Notes: generated from the sequence alone by a model not told the origin. DNA of 5,563 nt from Sulfurovum sp. (GCA_027066595.1 JAMONG010000274.1:1-5563); one strand, 5' to 3'; numbered from the stretch's first letter, positions 1 to 5,516 are shown. A program made the numbers and translations.

Positions 1-1051
1 TATGCAACAGACACTGGCTATCAAACTCCTCAAAGAAAACAAAGCATTTCTATGCATCTGCACACATGAAGAGCATCTCAAAAATAATAATATAGATAAA
101 GAGTACCTCGAAAACTACAGTGGGATGTGCATAGATGCTCCCTATGATATAGAAGCATTAAAAAAAGAAAAGACACCTTTTGTCATACGCATAAAGCAAC
201 CAGATGCACCTTTATCGTACTATGACCTTATACAAGGTGACATACAGACGCCACCCAATGAAGTAGACGCTTTTGTTATTTTAAATGCAGATGGCACACC
301 TACTTACAACTTTGCATCTGCCTGTGGTGACATGCTTTCAGGTGTGACGATGGTTATCCAAGATGAGACACATCTTAACAACACCGCAAAACAAATACAC
401 ATTCAAAACCAACTGGGCTACGAACAAGAGACACACTATGCTCACCTACCAATGATGTTAAATACCGATGATACATATTCAGTAAAATGGCTGTTTGAGC
501 AAGGGTTTATCCCTGATGCTATCATCAACTATCTTCTGCTCCTTAGCAGTGATAATGCTCCCCAAGAGATATTTACCCTCCCCGAAGCGATAGCATGGTT
601 TGAGCTTGAAAATATCTCGAAAAAACATGTAACATTTGACATCGATAGACTGCGTTTTATCAACCGTGAACACTTAAAACGCATAGAGGATAAACAACTC
701 TCAACACTTTTTGGTTTTGCCGATGCAGACATAGGTAAACTTGCCAAACTCTACTTAGAAGAAGTAAGTACCGTTAGAGAGCTTGAAGCGAAGATAAAAC
801 CTATCTTTAGCCCTAAAAACTTTGAAGATGCATGGACTAAAGAGATGCGTACACTAGAAGCACTTATACAAGATGCTCCTATGTTCTCAAAGTTTGAGGA
901 CTTTAAAACATACATCATAAAAGAGTCTGGACTAAAGGAGAGAGAGTTTACCCAAGCACTCAGACTGCTTTTAACAGGAGCAGAAGATGGACCAGAACTC
1001 TCTCACATCTACCCATTCATCAAAGCATATTTACTGGAGGTTGCATCATGA
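1..1051 (+). CDS. gltX: Glutamyl-tRNA synthetase (GluRS), 5'-truncated by the window, atypical active site
   Basis: This is a class I glutamyl-tRNA synthetase-like protein that would charge tRNA-Glu (and possibly tRNA-Gln in indirect Gln-tRNA synthesis) in the cytoplasm. About 349 codons are visible; the Rossmann start with the HIGH motif lies left of the window, so the ATG at 2 is probably internal. Counting from that codon, family landmarks are FVIRIKQPDAP (60-70), DGTPTYNFA (97-105), YAHLP (146-150), FEQGFIPDAIINYLLLL (165-181), INREHLK (220-226) and the C-terminal RLLLTGAEDGPEL (321-333). Two catalytic elements are abnormal. The family's IRGEDH reads IQDETH (119-124), and the KMSKS loop expected between HLPMMLNTDD and the helix starting near SVKWL is missing with the frame intact. 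The gene overlaps yggT by ATGA. Identity as a GluRS homologue is firm; whether it is an active synthetase is doubtful. Confidence 0.9.
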   Translation, partial: MQQTLAIKLLKENKAFLCICTHEEHLKNNNIDKEYLENYSGMCIDAPYDIEALKKEKTPFVIRIKQPDAPLSYYDLIQGDIQTPPNEVDAFVILNADGTPTYNFASACGDMLSGVTMVIQDETHLNNTAKQIHIQNQLGYEQETHYAHLPMMLNTDDTYSVKWLFEQGFIPDAIINYLLLLSSDNAPQEIFTLPEAIAWFELENISKKHVTFDIDRLRFINREHLKRIEDKQLSTLFGFADADIGKLAKLYLEEVSTVRELEAKIKPIFSPKNFEDAWTKEMRTLEALIQDAPMFSKFEDFKTYIIKESGLKEREFTQALRLLLTGAEDGPELSHIYPFIKAYLLEVAS

Positions 1052-1314
1052 TTATAGAACTATATGGACTTATAAGAAGTATCGGAACACTTTACATTTG
1101 GATTATTATCATTGCGTCATTTTTAAGTTTCGTACGCCCTGACCCTTACAATCCTGTGGTTCAAGTACTCACACGTTTAACAGAGCCTGTTTTTTCATTT
1201 ATACGTAAAAAACTCCCTTTTGTTGTTTTTTCTGGTATTGACCTTTCACCACTTGTCATTATATTTGGTTTACAATTTATAGATATTCTTATTAGAAATA
1301 TACTTTTTGGATAA
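1048..1314 (+). CDS. yggT: YggT-family integral membrane protein
   Basis: This is an 88-aa inner-membrane protein of the YggT family, whose biochemical role is poorly defined; members have been linked to osmotic tolerance and to membrane or division functions. One hydrophobic segment spans about residues 12-29 and a second about 58-86. Between them lies the family's most recognisable part, FVRPDPYNPVVQVLTRLTEP (28-47), with an R/K-rich turn at 53-55. The GIDLSP stretch (63-68) just inside the second segment is also typical. The length matches single-repeat YggT proteins. The ATG start overlaps the gltX stop (ATGA) and is preceded by a good Shine-Dalgarno sequence, TGGAGG at 1035-1040, seven bases upstream. 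Its place between gltX and slt looks conserved in Campylobacterota. The family call is solid, but no specific function can be read from the sequence. Confidence 0.9.
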   Translation: MIIELYGLIRSIGTLYIWIIIIASFLSFVRPDPYNPVVQVLTRLTEPVFSFIRKKLPFVVFSGIDLSPLVIIFGLQFIDILIRNILFG

Positions 1315-1321
1315 AAAATTT

Positions 1322-2596
1322 ATGCCATTTCGTTTTACTTTTATACTGTTATCTCTTTTTGTATTTAGCACTTTAGAGGCAAAAAACTTTAGCTACTGGA
1401 AAGTACACCAGATGCCAAAAAGCGTAGAGAAAGACTACTATATATGGCGTCTGCTTTCCCAAAAAAGTACTACAAAACAAGAAGCTAGAAACATCATCGT
1501 GGAAGCCACAAGGCTCAACAAAAAACTTAAAACTGCCTACAAAGCTAAAACAGGATTGACTGCAAATCTACCTAAACTTAAAGCCGTAAAGAGAGGACCT
1601 GTAGATAATAGTTGGAGAGCTAGAAGCAAAGCAAACAAACACTTTAAACATGGGCTTGCCCTACTCAAACAAGGTCAACCCAAACAAGCATCAGGCTATT
1701 TTGATGTGGCACGACGTGCTTACAAAAAACGTTATGATGTAGACAAGACACTTTTTTGGCTCTACCTTAGTACCAAAAACAAAGTCTACATTAAAGCCCT
1801 ACGTAAAAGCCATCATGTCAATATCTATACGCTTATGGCAGCAGATACGATGAATGCAAGATACCCCAAAACGATTACTGAATCTTTATGGAAAAACAAA
1901 ATCTCTGATTTTGATATCAAAAACCCCATCCACTGGGCAAAAGTAAAACATAAGATGAAAGCAGGATGGGATTTAGATGATTTAGCTGATGATCATAAAT
2001 CACAAGAGACTATTGGGGTATATACCTACATCAAAGCAAAAGCCTCCAAATATACAGATACTTATTTTCCTATGCCTTACCGAGATGCGATGAAAGATAT
2101 GCCTAAAGAACGTCAAGCACTCATCTATGCCATCGCACGACAAGAAAGCCGTTTTGTTCCCGCTTCAGTCTCACGTTCTTTTGCTTTAGGTATGATGCAG
2201 TTTATGCCTTTTCTTGTCAAGCACATAGCCAAACAAAAAGGTGAAAAAGTAGACTTAGATATTATGTTTGACCCGTACAAAGCCATAGAGTATGCAGACT
2301 ACCACCTAGACTATCTTACAAAGTACCTCCATCACCCTCTTTTTATCGCCTATGCGTACAATGGCGGTATAGGCTTTACAAGAAGACACATAAAGAGTCA
2401 TAAAAACTTTAGAAAAGGGGCATACGAGCCGTATATGAGTATGGAGAGTATGAAAAATGCAGAAGCAAGAGAGTATGGTAAAAAAGTCTTAGCCAACTAT
2501 GTTATCTATATGAACAAACTTGGGGTTAAAACCCGTATTTTCCCTCTTCTTAAAACCCTTGCTACACCTGAAAAGACAGATACATTTAGAAAATAA
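1322..2596 (+). CDS. slt: Soluble lytic murein transglycosylase (SLT domain), exported
   Basis: This is a periplasmic lytic transglycosylase that would cleave the MurNAc-GlcNAc bond of peptidoglycan with formation of 1,6-anhydro-MurNAc. Numbering from the ATG at 1322 (424 aa), residues 1-20 form a Sec signal peptide with a likely cleavage after LEA. Residues 21 to about 260 are a basic, helical, Slt70-like superhelical region. The catalytic domain follows: ARQESRF with the putative catalytic Glu275, GMMQFMP (290-296) and AYNGG (345-349), the hallmarks of family 1A enzymes. It is shorter than E. coli Slt70, so the N-terminal helical region is reduced. A TTG at 1307, overlapping yggT by 8 nt, would add five residues. 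I prefer the ATG because the signal peptide then begins normally, although neither start has a clear ribosome binding site and translational coupling to yggT is likely. The stop codon sits in the loop of a terminator hairpin. Confidence 0.92.
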   Translation: MPFRFTFILLSLFVFSTLEAKNFSYWKVHQMPKSVEKDYYIWRLLSQKSTTKQEARNIIVEATRLNKKLKTAYKAKTGLTANLPKLKAVKRGPVDNSWRARSKANKHFKHGLALLKQGQPKQASGYFDVARRAYKKRYDVDKTLFWLYLSTKNKVYIKALRKSHHVNIYTLMAADTMNARYPKTITESLWKNKISDFDIKNPIHWAKVKHKMKAGWDLDDLADDHKSQETIGVYTYIKAKASKYTDTYFPMPYRDAMKDMPKERQALIYAIARQESRFVPASVSRSFALGMMQFMPFLVKHIAKQKGEKVDLDIMFDPYKAIEYADYHLDYLTKYLHHPLFIAYAYNGGIGFTRRHIKSHKNFRKGAYEPYMSMESMKNAEAREYGKKVLANYVIYMNKLGVKTRIFPLLKTLATPEKTDTFRK

Positions 2597-2609
2597 TCTA
2601 AAGGTATCT
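2578..2609. terminator. Hairpin terminator between convergent slt and lipoprotein genes
   Basis: A 13-bp inverted repeat with one mismatch (AGATACATTTAGA at 2578-2590 against TCTAAAGGTATCT at 2597-2609) encloses the 6-nt loop AAATAA, which contains the slt TAA stop (2594-2596). On the + strand a T6 run follows at 2623-2628, somewhat distant. A second weak stem (ACTAAAA 2613-2619 with TTTTAGT 2625-2631) overlaps the end of the lipoprotein gene. On the - strand the tract after the hairpin is only moderately U-rich. The position between two converging genes suggests a shared bidirectional terminator, less canonical than the one at 4796-4826. Confidence 0.6.
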
Positions 2610-2613
2610 ACGA

Positions 2614-3180
2614 CTAAAAGCCTTTTTTAGTATAGACAAATTTTGCTACTTTTGAAAAGTTTAAATCTGCTTTTCCATAAAAACTGTTTTCAAAAACAAG
2701 TTTCAACCTACTTCCTGCATGAGGGTATCTTACCTCATAATAATCAGACCACTCTGTCACAAATGATATGTTTGAAAGCTTTGCATCATTGGCATCTAAG
2801 CGTGTAACTTTTTTCGGTTTTTTCTCATTAAGCGTTAAGATGTATTCATCTTGTGAAGTTAGCATTCTATTTGTAGCTTTATCAAGAGTACGGTCTTGAT
2901 TGAAGTTCATTCTTGAGGTATTACTATCTTCAAAATGTATACCTACAATAAATACTTCATCTCTTGTGTCATTTTTCTCAAAGTTTGGTGAGTACAGGTA
3001 AGTAGCCGTAATGATAGCGATAGAACCATTAGCATCAGAGATTTCTGCTTTTTCTGTCTGTTGTAGATTTTTGTGATATGCCATTTTAGACTGGTACGAT
3101 TTAACCAACGCTTTCTCTTCTTTTGACGAGCATCCAACCAAGAGTGCCATAGACATGAATCCCAATAATAATTTATACAT
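2614..3180 (-). CDS. Putative lipoprotein of unknown function
   Basis: This is a 188-aa predicted lipoprotein. The N-terminus MYKLLLGFMSMALLVGC has a short charged start, a hydrophobic core and the lipobox LVGC, with the lipidated Cys at residue 17. The following SSK lacks Asp at +2, so outer-membrane targeting is plausible. The start at 3180 is chosen over a longer frame opening at 3228 because it gives a proper signal peptide and is preceded by the strong Shine-Dalgarno AAGGAG (3190-3185 on the minus strand). The mature part is polar, with alternating hydrophobic stretches (for example GSIAIITATYLYSP and EVFIVGIHF) suggesting a beta-rich fold; I see no enzymatic motif. It is convergent to slt and divergent from mobB. 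It may correspond to the lipoprotein at this position in C. jejuni (Cj0842, from memory). Being a lipoprotein gene is well supported; the function is unknown. Confidence 0.85.
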   Translation of the reverse strand: MYKLLLGFMSMALLVGCSSKEEKALVKSYQSKMAYHKNLQQTEKAEISDANGSIAIITATYLYSPNFEKNDTRDEVFIVGIHFEDSNTSRMNFNQDRTLDKATNRMLTSQDEYILTLNEKKPKKVTRLDANDAKLSNISFVTEWSDYYEVRYPHAGSRLKLVFENSFYGKADLNFSKVAKFVYTKKGF

Positions 3181-3231
3181 AACACTCCTTTTAATTAAAA
3201 AAGAGTTTAACATACTTTCAATAAACATTTA

Positions 3232-3237
3232 AGTATA
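3232..3237 (-). promoter_or_regulatory. Candidate -10 box for the divergent lipoprotein gene
   Basis: Read on the minus strand, AATTATACTT contains TATACT (five of six matches to TATAAT), overlapping the + strand -10 box of mobB. Transcription would start near 3225, leaving a leader of about 45 nt before the ATG at 3180. No clear -35 was found. The call is tentative because AT-rich DNA gives such matches by chance. Confidence 0.35.
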
Positions 3238-3239
3238 AT
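3234..3239 (+). promoter_or_regulatory. Candidate sigma70 -10 box for the mobB-fbp operon
   Basis: A perfect TATAAT lies 26 bases before the mobB GTG, in the 85-bp gap between divergent genes. The predicted start of transcription is near 3246, giving a leader of about 20 nt with the Shine-Dalgarno AAAGG at 3255-3259. No good -35 box is visible at the usual distance, which is common in Campylobacterota sigma70 promoters. Confidence 0.6.
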
Positions 3240-3265
3240 TTCTCCAATAGACACAAAGGTTAGAA

Positions 3266-3763
3266 GTGAATAAAAGAGTTGCTGTTGCATTTACAGGTCC
3301 TTCAAACAGTGGTAAAACCACATTGGTTGAGAAGATTGCCAAAACGTTGATTGTTAAATCAAAAGTTGCCATTATAAAAAATGACCCTAAAGACAAAGCA
3401 CAGTTTGATGTAGAGGGAAAAGACAGCTACAAATTTTCACAAACAGGTGCAGAAGTGGTTATCACCTCCCCTACACGTACCACATACTTTTCTCAACGTG
3501 AAAAAACACTAGATGAGATAGTAAGTATGCTAAATGATTTCGACATTTTACTTGTAGAAGGACTCAAAACACTCCCTCTGCCTCGTATTGCTATCTTTAG
3601 AAACCATATAGATGAGAGTTATTTTGAATGTTCTGAAGCCATCGCTGTAGATGAGAGTGTCAATCTTTCAGAGTACAACATTCCTAAAGACATCACCATA
3701 CTTGACCTTAACCATACAGAACAAATCATAGAGTGGATACACACTCACGCCAAGGAAATATAG
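3266..3763 (+). CDS. mobB: Molybdopterin-guanine dinucleotide biosynthesis protein MobB
   Basis: This is a 165-aa P-loop GTP-binding protein that assists MobA in converting molybdenum cofactor to its guanine dinucleotide form for enzymes such as periplasmic nitrate reductase and formate dehydrogenase. The Walker A motif GPSNSGKTT is at residues 11-19. The MobB signature follows: IKNDP (37-41, where many MobB proteins have IKHD), GKDSYKF (51-57), GAEVV (61-65), the Walker B-like DFDILLVEGLK (91-101) and PLPRIAIFR (104-112). The length is normal for the stand-alone protein. The start is GTG at 3266, supported by AAAGG six bases upstream and by the motif beginning right after it. The stop TAG directly abuts the fbp ATG, so the two are co-transcribed and probably translationally coupled. 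No mobA is in the window; a molybdoenzyme must be encoded elsewhere if this is functional. Confidence 0.92.
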   Translation: MNKRVAVAFTGPSNSGKTTLVEKIAKTLIVKSKVAIIKNDPKDKAQFDVEGKDSYKFSQTGAEVVITSPTRTTYFSQREKTLDEIVSMLNDFDILLVEGLKTLPLPRIAIFRNHIDESYFECSEAIAVDESVNLSEYNIPKDITILDLNHTEQIIEWIHTHAKEI

Positions 3764-4615
3764 ATGAATACTATTTTTGAAACCATCAAAAGCGTTGCAT
3801 TTGAAATAGATAATGCCATTAAAACTTCAGACTTAGGCTACTCAGACTCTGAAAACTCTTCAGGAGAAGACCAACTCAAACTCGATGTACAATCGGACAT
3901 CATTATAGAAAAGGCCTTTGCCTCTGTAGCCGTGGTTAAAAACCTTGTAAGTGAAGAGAAAGAAGGGGTATTAGAACTCAATGAAGCTGGAAAATATACT
4001 ATCTGTTATGACCCACTTGATGGCTCTAGCCTTGTAGATGTAAACCTCTCTGTAGGGTCTATTTTTGGTATCTATGAGGGTGAGTTACAAGGTTCAAACC
4101 TTGTGGCATCTGCGTATGTTGTCTATGGACCTAGAGTAGAACTTGTCATCGCAGAACAAAACAAAAAGCCTATGCTCTACAGAGCCATTGGCGGTGAGTT
4201 TAAAGAGATAGGCAGTATTACTTTAGGTAAAAAAGGCAAACTCAACGCCCCAGGTGGTACACAACAAAACTGGGCACCACACCATAAAAAGTTTGTCGAT
4301 GCCCTCTTTATGGATGGGTATCGTCTACGTTATTCTGGGGGTATGGTACCTGACTTGCATCAGATTTTACTCAAAGGGGGAGGTATCTTCTCTTACCCTG
4401 CAACATCAGACAAGCCAAATGGAAAACTTAGACAACTTTTTGAAGTCATTCCTTTTGCTTTTATCTATGAACAAGCAGGTGGACATGCTATCAACGATGA
4501 GGGCATTAGACTCATGGACTTACTCCCCAAACACCCGCATGACACAAGTCCATGTTTCTTCGGTACAGACTACGAAATCATCGCACTTAAAGCGATGTAT
4601 AGAATGAAGTTCTAA
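3764..4615 (+). CDS. fbp: Fructose-1,6-bisphosphatase class I
   Basis: This is a cytoplasmic gluconeogenic enzyme that hydrolyses fructose 1,6-bisphosphate to fructose 6-phosphate and phosphate. Class I landmarks are GEDQLKLDV (34-42), VSEE (62-65), the metal/phosphate motif CYDPLDGSS (81-89), RYSGGMVPDLHQ (189-200), GGGIFSYPATSDKPNGKLR (205-223) and FEVIPFAFIYEQAGG (226-240), with Glu236 the expected metal ligand. At 283 aa it is shorter than the usual 330-340. It begins at about the second half of the first helix of longer enzymes, so the N-terminal segment that supplies most AMP-binding residues is absent. The start ATG immediately follows the mobB stop and has AAGGA at 3752-3756 inside mobB. 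The TAA stop overlaps the next gene's ATG by one base. Such an enzyme fits a chemolithoautotroph or a host-adapted relative making sugars from central intermediates. Function is confident; loss of AMP control is inference. Confidence 0.96.
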   Translation: MNTIFETIKSVAFEIDNAIKTSDLGYSDSENSSGEDQLKLDVQSDIIIEKAFASVAVVKNLVSEEKEGVLELNEAGKYTICYDPLDGSSLVDVNLSVGSIFGIYEGELQGSNLVASAYVVYGPRVELVIAEQNKKPMLYRAIGGEFKEIGSITLGKKGKLNAPGGTQQNWAPHHKKFVDALFMDGYRLRYSGGMVPDLHQILLKGGGIFSYPATSDKPNGKLRQLFEVIPFAFIYEQAGGHAINDEGIRLMDLLPKHPHDTSPCFFGTDYEIIALKAMYRMKF

Positions 4616-4812
4616 TGTCTGAAACTGTATTGGATGAATGGCAGATAGCCCTCACTCAAAAAAAGAGCGAACTAGAGTCTTGCCAAAATGAAAAAAATCT
4701 ATCAAGCTGTATGAAGTGCGAAAAGCTACTAGAGTGTGAGATACGTGATGCTTATATCAAAGCCGTGTATGACTCCATGAGCAAAGGTGTAGGTGGAGGC
4801 TTTGAGTTTTAA
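4615..4812 (+). CDS. Small four-cysteine protein of unknown function
   Basis: This is a 65-aa hydrophilic protein that I do not recognise by function. It contains four cysteines, C23, C32, C35 and C41 (spacing C-x8-C-x2-C-x5-C). The centre reads CMKCEKLLECEIRDAYIKAVYDSM, followed by a glycine-rich, aromatic tail GVGGGFEF at the very C-terminus. The cysteine pattern would suit a small zinc or iron-sulfur site, though disulfides are not excluded. It looks real because its ATG overlaps the fbp TAA by one base (TAATG), it continues the operon's frame-packed style, and the intrinsic terminator starts exactly at its end. It has no obvious Shine-Dalgarno, consistent with translation by coupling to fbp. 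From memory, a similar small gene follows fbp in Campylobacter (Cj0839c position). There is no signal peptide or membrane segment, so it should be cytoplasmic. Confidence 0.82.
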   Translation: MSETVLDEWQIALTQKKSELESCQNEKNLSSCMKCEKLLECEIRDAYIKAVYDSMSKGVGGGFEF

Positions 4813-4826
4813 GCCTCTCTTTTTTT
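4796..4826 (+). terminator. Rho-independent terminator of the mobB-fbp operon
   Basis: A perfect 7-bp stem GAGGCTT (4796-4802) with AAGCCTC (4811-4817) and an 8-nt loop is followed after TC by seven T residues (4820-4826). The hairpin overlaps the last codons and the TAA stop (4810-4812) of the 65-aa gene. On the opposite strand there is no T run after the hairpin, so it should act mainly on the + operon. The convergent dedA gene ends at 4833. Confidence 0.85.
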
Positions 4827-4832
4827 AGTATT

Positions 4833-5387
4833 CTACTTTTTTTTAGTCATTTGCTCCATAAGTAACCACACCCCACCTACTATAGAAAACAATACCACAG
4901 GTGCTATCCAAGGTCTCTCTTTTATGATTCCAAAAAATGAGATAATCGCTTCACTACTATAGTATGCACTTAGCCCTATAGTCAAAACAAAAAGCAATGA
5001 AGCAAAAATATTGTAAAACCCAAACTTTTTAAAGTCGTATTTAGACAGAGCCATAGAAAGTGGCACTAGGGTTTTGATGCCGTAGAGAAACTTCTGTACA
5101 AATATAGCCCAAACACCATACTTACGCATGATGAGTGTTGCCAAGGCTATCTTACGTTTATGTTTTGCAAAGTATGGTTGTATCTCTTTTTTCTGGTATT
5201 TCCCAAGATAAAAAAGAAACATATCTCCCATATAATTTGAAACCGTTGCAATCGCTAATGCCGTTGTCAAGTCCATCTTTCCCATATAAGAAAAAACACC
5301 CGCTGCTGCCACGATAAACAGTGAACCACCAAAAGCAAAAAAGGCAACTGCTAAGTAACCCCATGTCTCTAAAGAGCCAAAATCCAT
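4833..5387 (-). CDS. DedA-family membrane protein (VTT/SNARE-associated domain)
   Basis: This is a 184-aa inner-membrane protein of the DedA family, whose characterised members support membrane homeostasis and include undecaprenyl-phosphate translocases. Hydrophobic segments lie at about residues 10-35, 43-62, 122-150 and 160-178, with amphipathic or re-entrant stretches between. The family core is visible: GDMFLFYLGKY (54-64), GVWAIFVQKFLYGIKTLVPL (91-110), and aromatic residues around FKKFGFYN (119-126) before a helix. Compared with well-studied members, the RF-P-R element reads KF..G.K (K99, G103, K105), and the acidic residue expected after the first hydrophobic stretch is not evident at GGSLFIVAAAG (20-30). 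It may therefore be a divergent subgroup. The start ATG at 5387 has TAGGAT (minus strand) a few bases upstream. It is divergent from the downstream gene and convergent to the fbp operon. The C-terminus is KKK, encoded by an A8 run. Confidence 0.88.
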   Translation of the reverse strand: MDFGSLETWGYLAVAFFAFGGSLFIVAAAGVFSYMGKMDLTTALAIATVSNYMGDMFLFYLGKYQKKEIQPYFAKHKRKIALATLIMRKYGVWAIFVQKFLYGIKTLVPLSMALSKYDFKKFGFYNIFASLLFVLTIGLSAYYSSEAIISFFGIIKERPWIAPVVLFSIVGGVWLLMEQMTKKK

Positions 5388-5453
5388 AAAATATCCTAAA
5401 GTTTAATTAAGGTATGGTATCTAAATTAGTTAAATAAGTAGACAAACCTTTAC

Positions 5454-5467
5454 TTGACATTCATCAA
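5454..5467 (+). promoter_or_regulatory. Putative FNR/CRP-family regulator box
   Basis: TTGAC-ATTC-ATCAA matches the FNR-type consensus TTGAT-N4-ATCAA at nine of ten half-site positions. It is the core of an 18-bp inverted repeat, ACTTGACATTCATCAAGT (5452-5469). Its centre (5460.5) lies 41.5 bp upstream of the start predicted from the -10 box at 5490-5495, the standard class II activator position. It probably controls the gene starting at 5517 rather than dedA. Confidence 0.65.
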
Positions 5468-5489
5468 GTGATATGGACAGTTATTTCTC

Positions 5490-5495
5490 TATCAT
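5490..5495 (+). promoter_or_regulatory. Candidate -10 box of the gene at 5517
   Basis: TATCAT matches TATAAT at five of six positions. Transcription would start near 5502, giving a short leader of about 15 nt that contains the Shine-Dalgarno AAAGGA (5505-5510). There is no -35 box at the right distance; the FNR-type site occupies that region instead, as expected for an activator-dependent promoter. Confidence 0.55.
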
Positions 5496-5516
5496 ACGAA
5501 AAACAAAGGATGAACC

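Noticed and set aside
479..747. Open frames on the minus strand inside gltX (479-673 and 529-747)
   Set aside because: They overlap a strongly conserved coding frame, have no ribosome binding site context and resemble no protein family.
2943..3185. 80-codon minus-strand frame overlapping the lipoprotein gene
   Set aside because: It is an alternative frame of the lipoprotein gene, which has the proper lipobox and Shine-Dalgarno.
3189..3200. 12-bp perfect palindrome TTTTAATTAAAA, with a similar TTAATTAA at 5403-5410
   Set aside because: AT-only palindromes are expected by chance in AT-rich intergenic DNA, and no further symmetry or spacing supports an operator.
4254..4607. 117-codon + strand frame inside fbp
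   Set aside because: It is a shifted frame within conserved FBPase motifs and its composition is not protein-like for any family.
4837..4844. T8 tract at the end of dedA as a phase-variable repeat
   Set aside because: A slip here would alter only the last Lys codons and stop, so it is unlikely to switch expression.
5135..5364. Short frames on both strands inside dedA
   Set aside because: They are shadows of the DedA coding sequence; the membrane protein frame explains the region.
5388..5452. Promoter for dedA on the minus strand
   Set aside because: No hexamer pair with convincing -10 or -35 matches was found, so no call is made.
5454..5486. TTGACA at 5454-5459 read as a perfect sigma70 -35 box
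   Set aside because: No acceptable -10 box lies 16-19 bases downstream; the same bases form the left half of an FNR-type inverted repeat that matches a -10 box at the class II distance.
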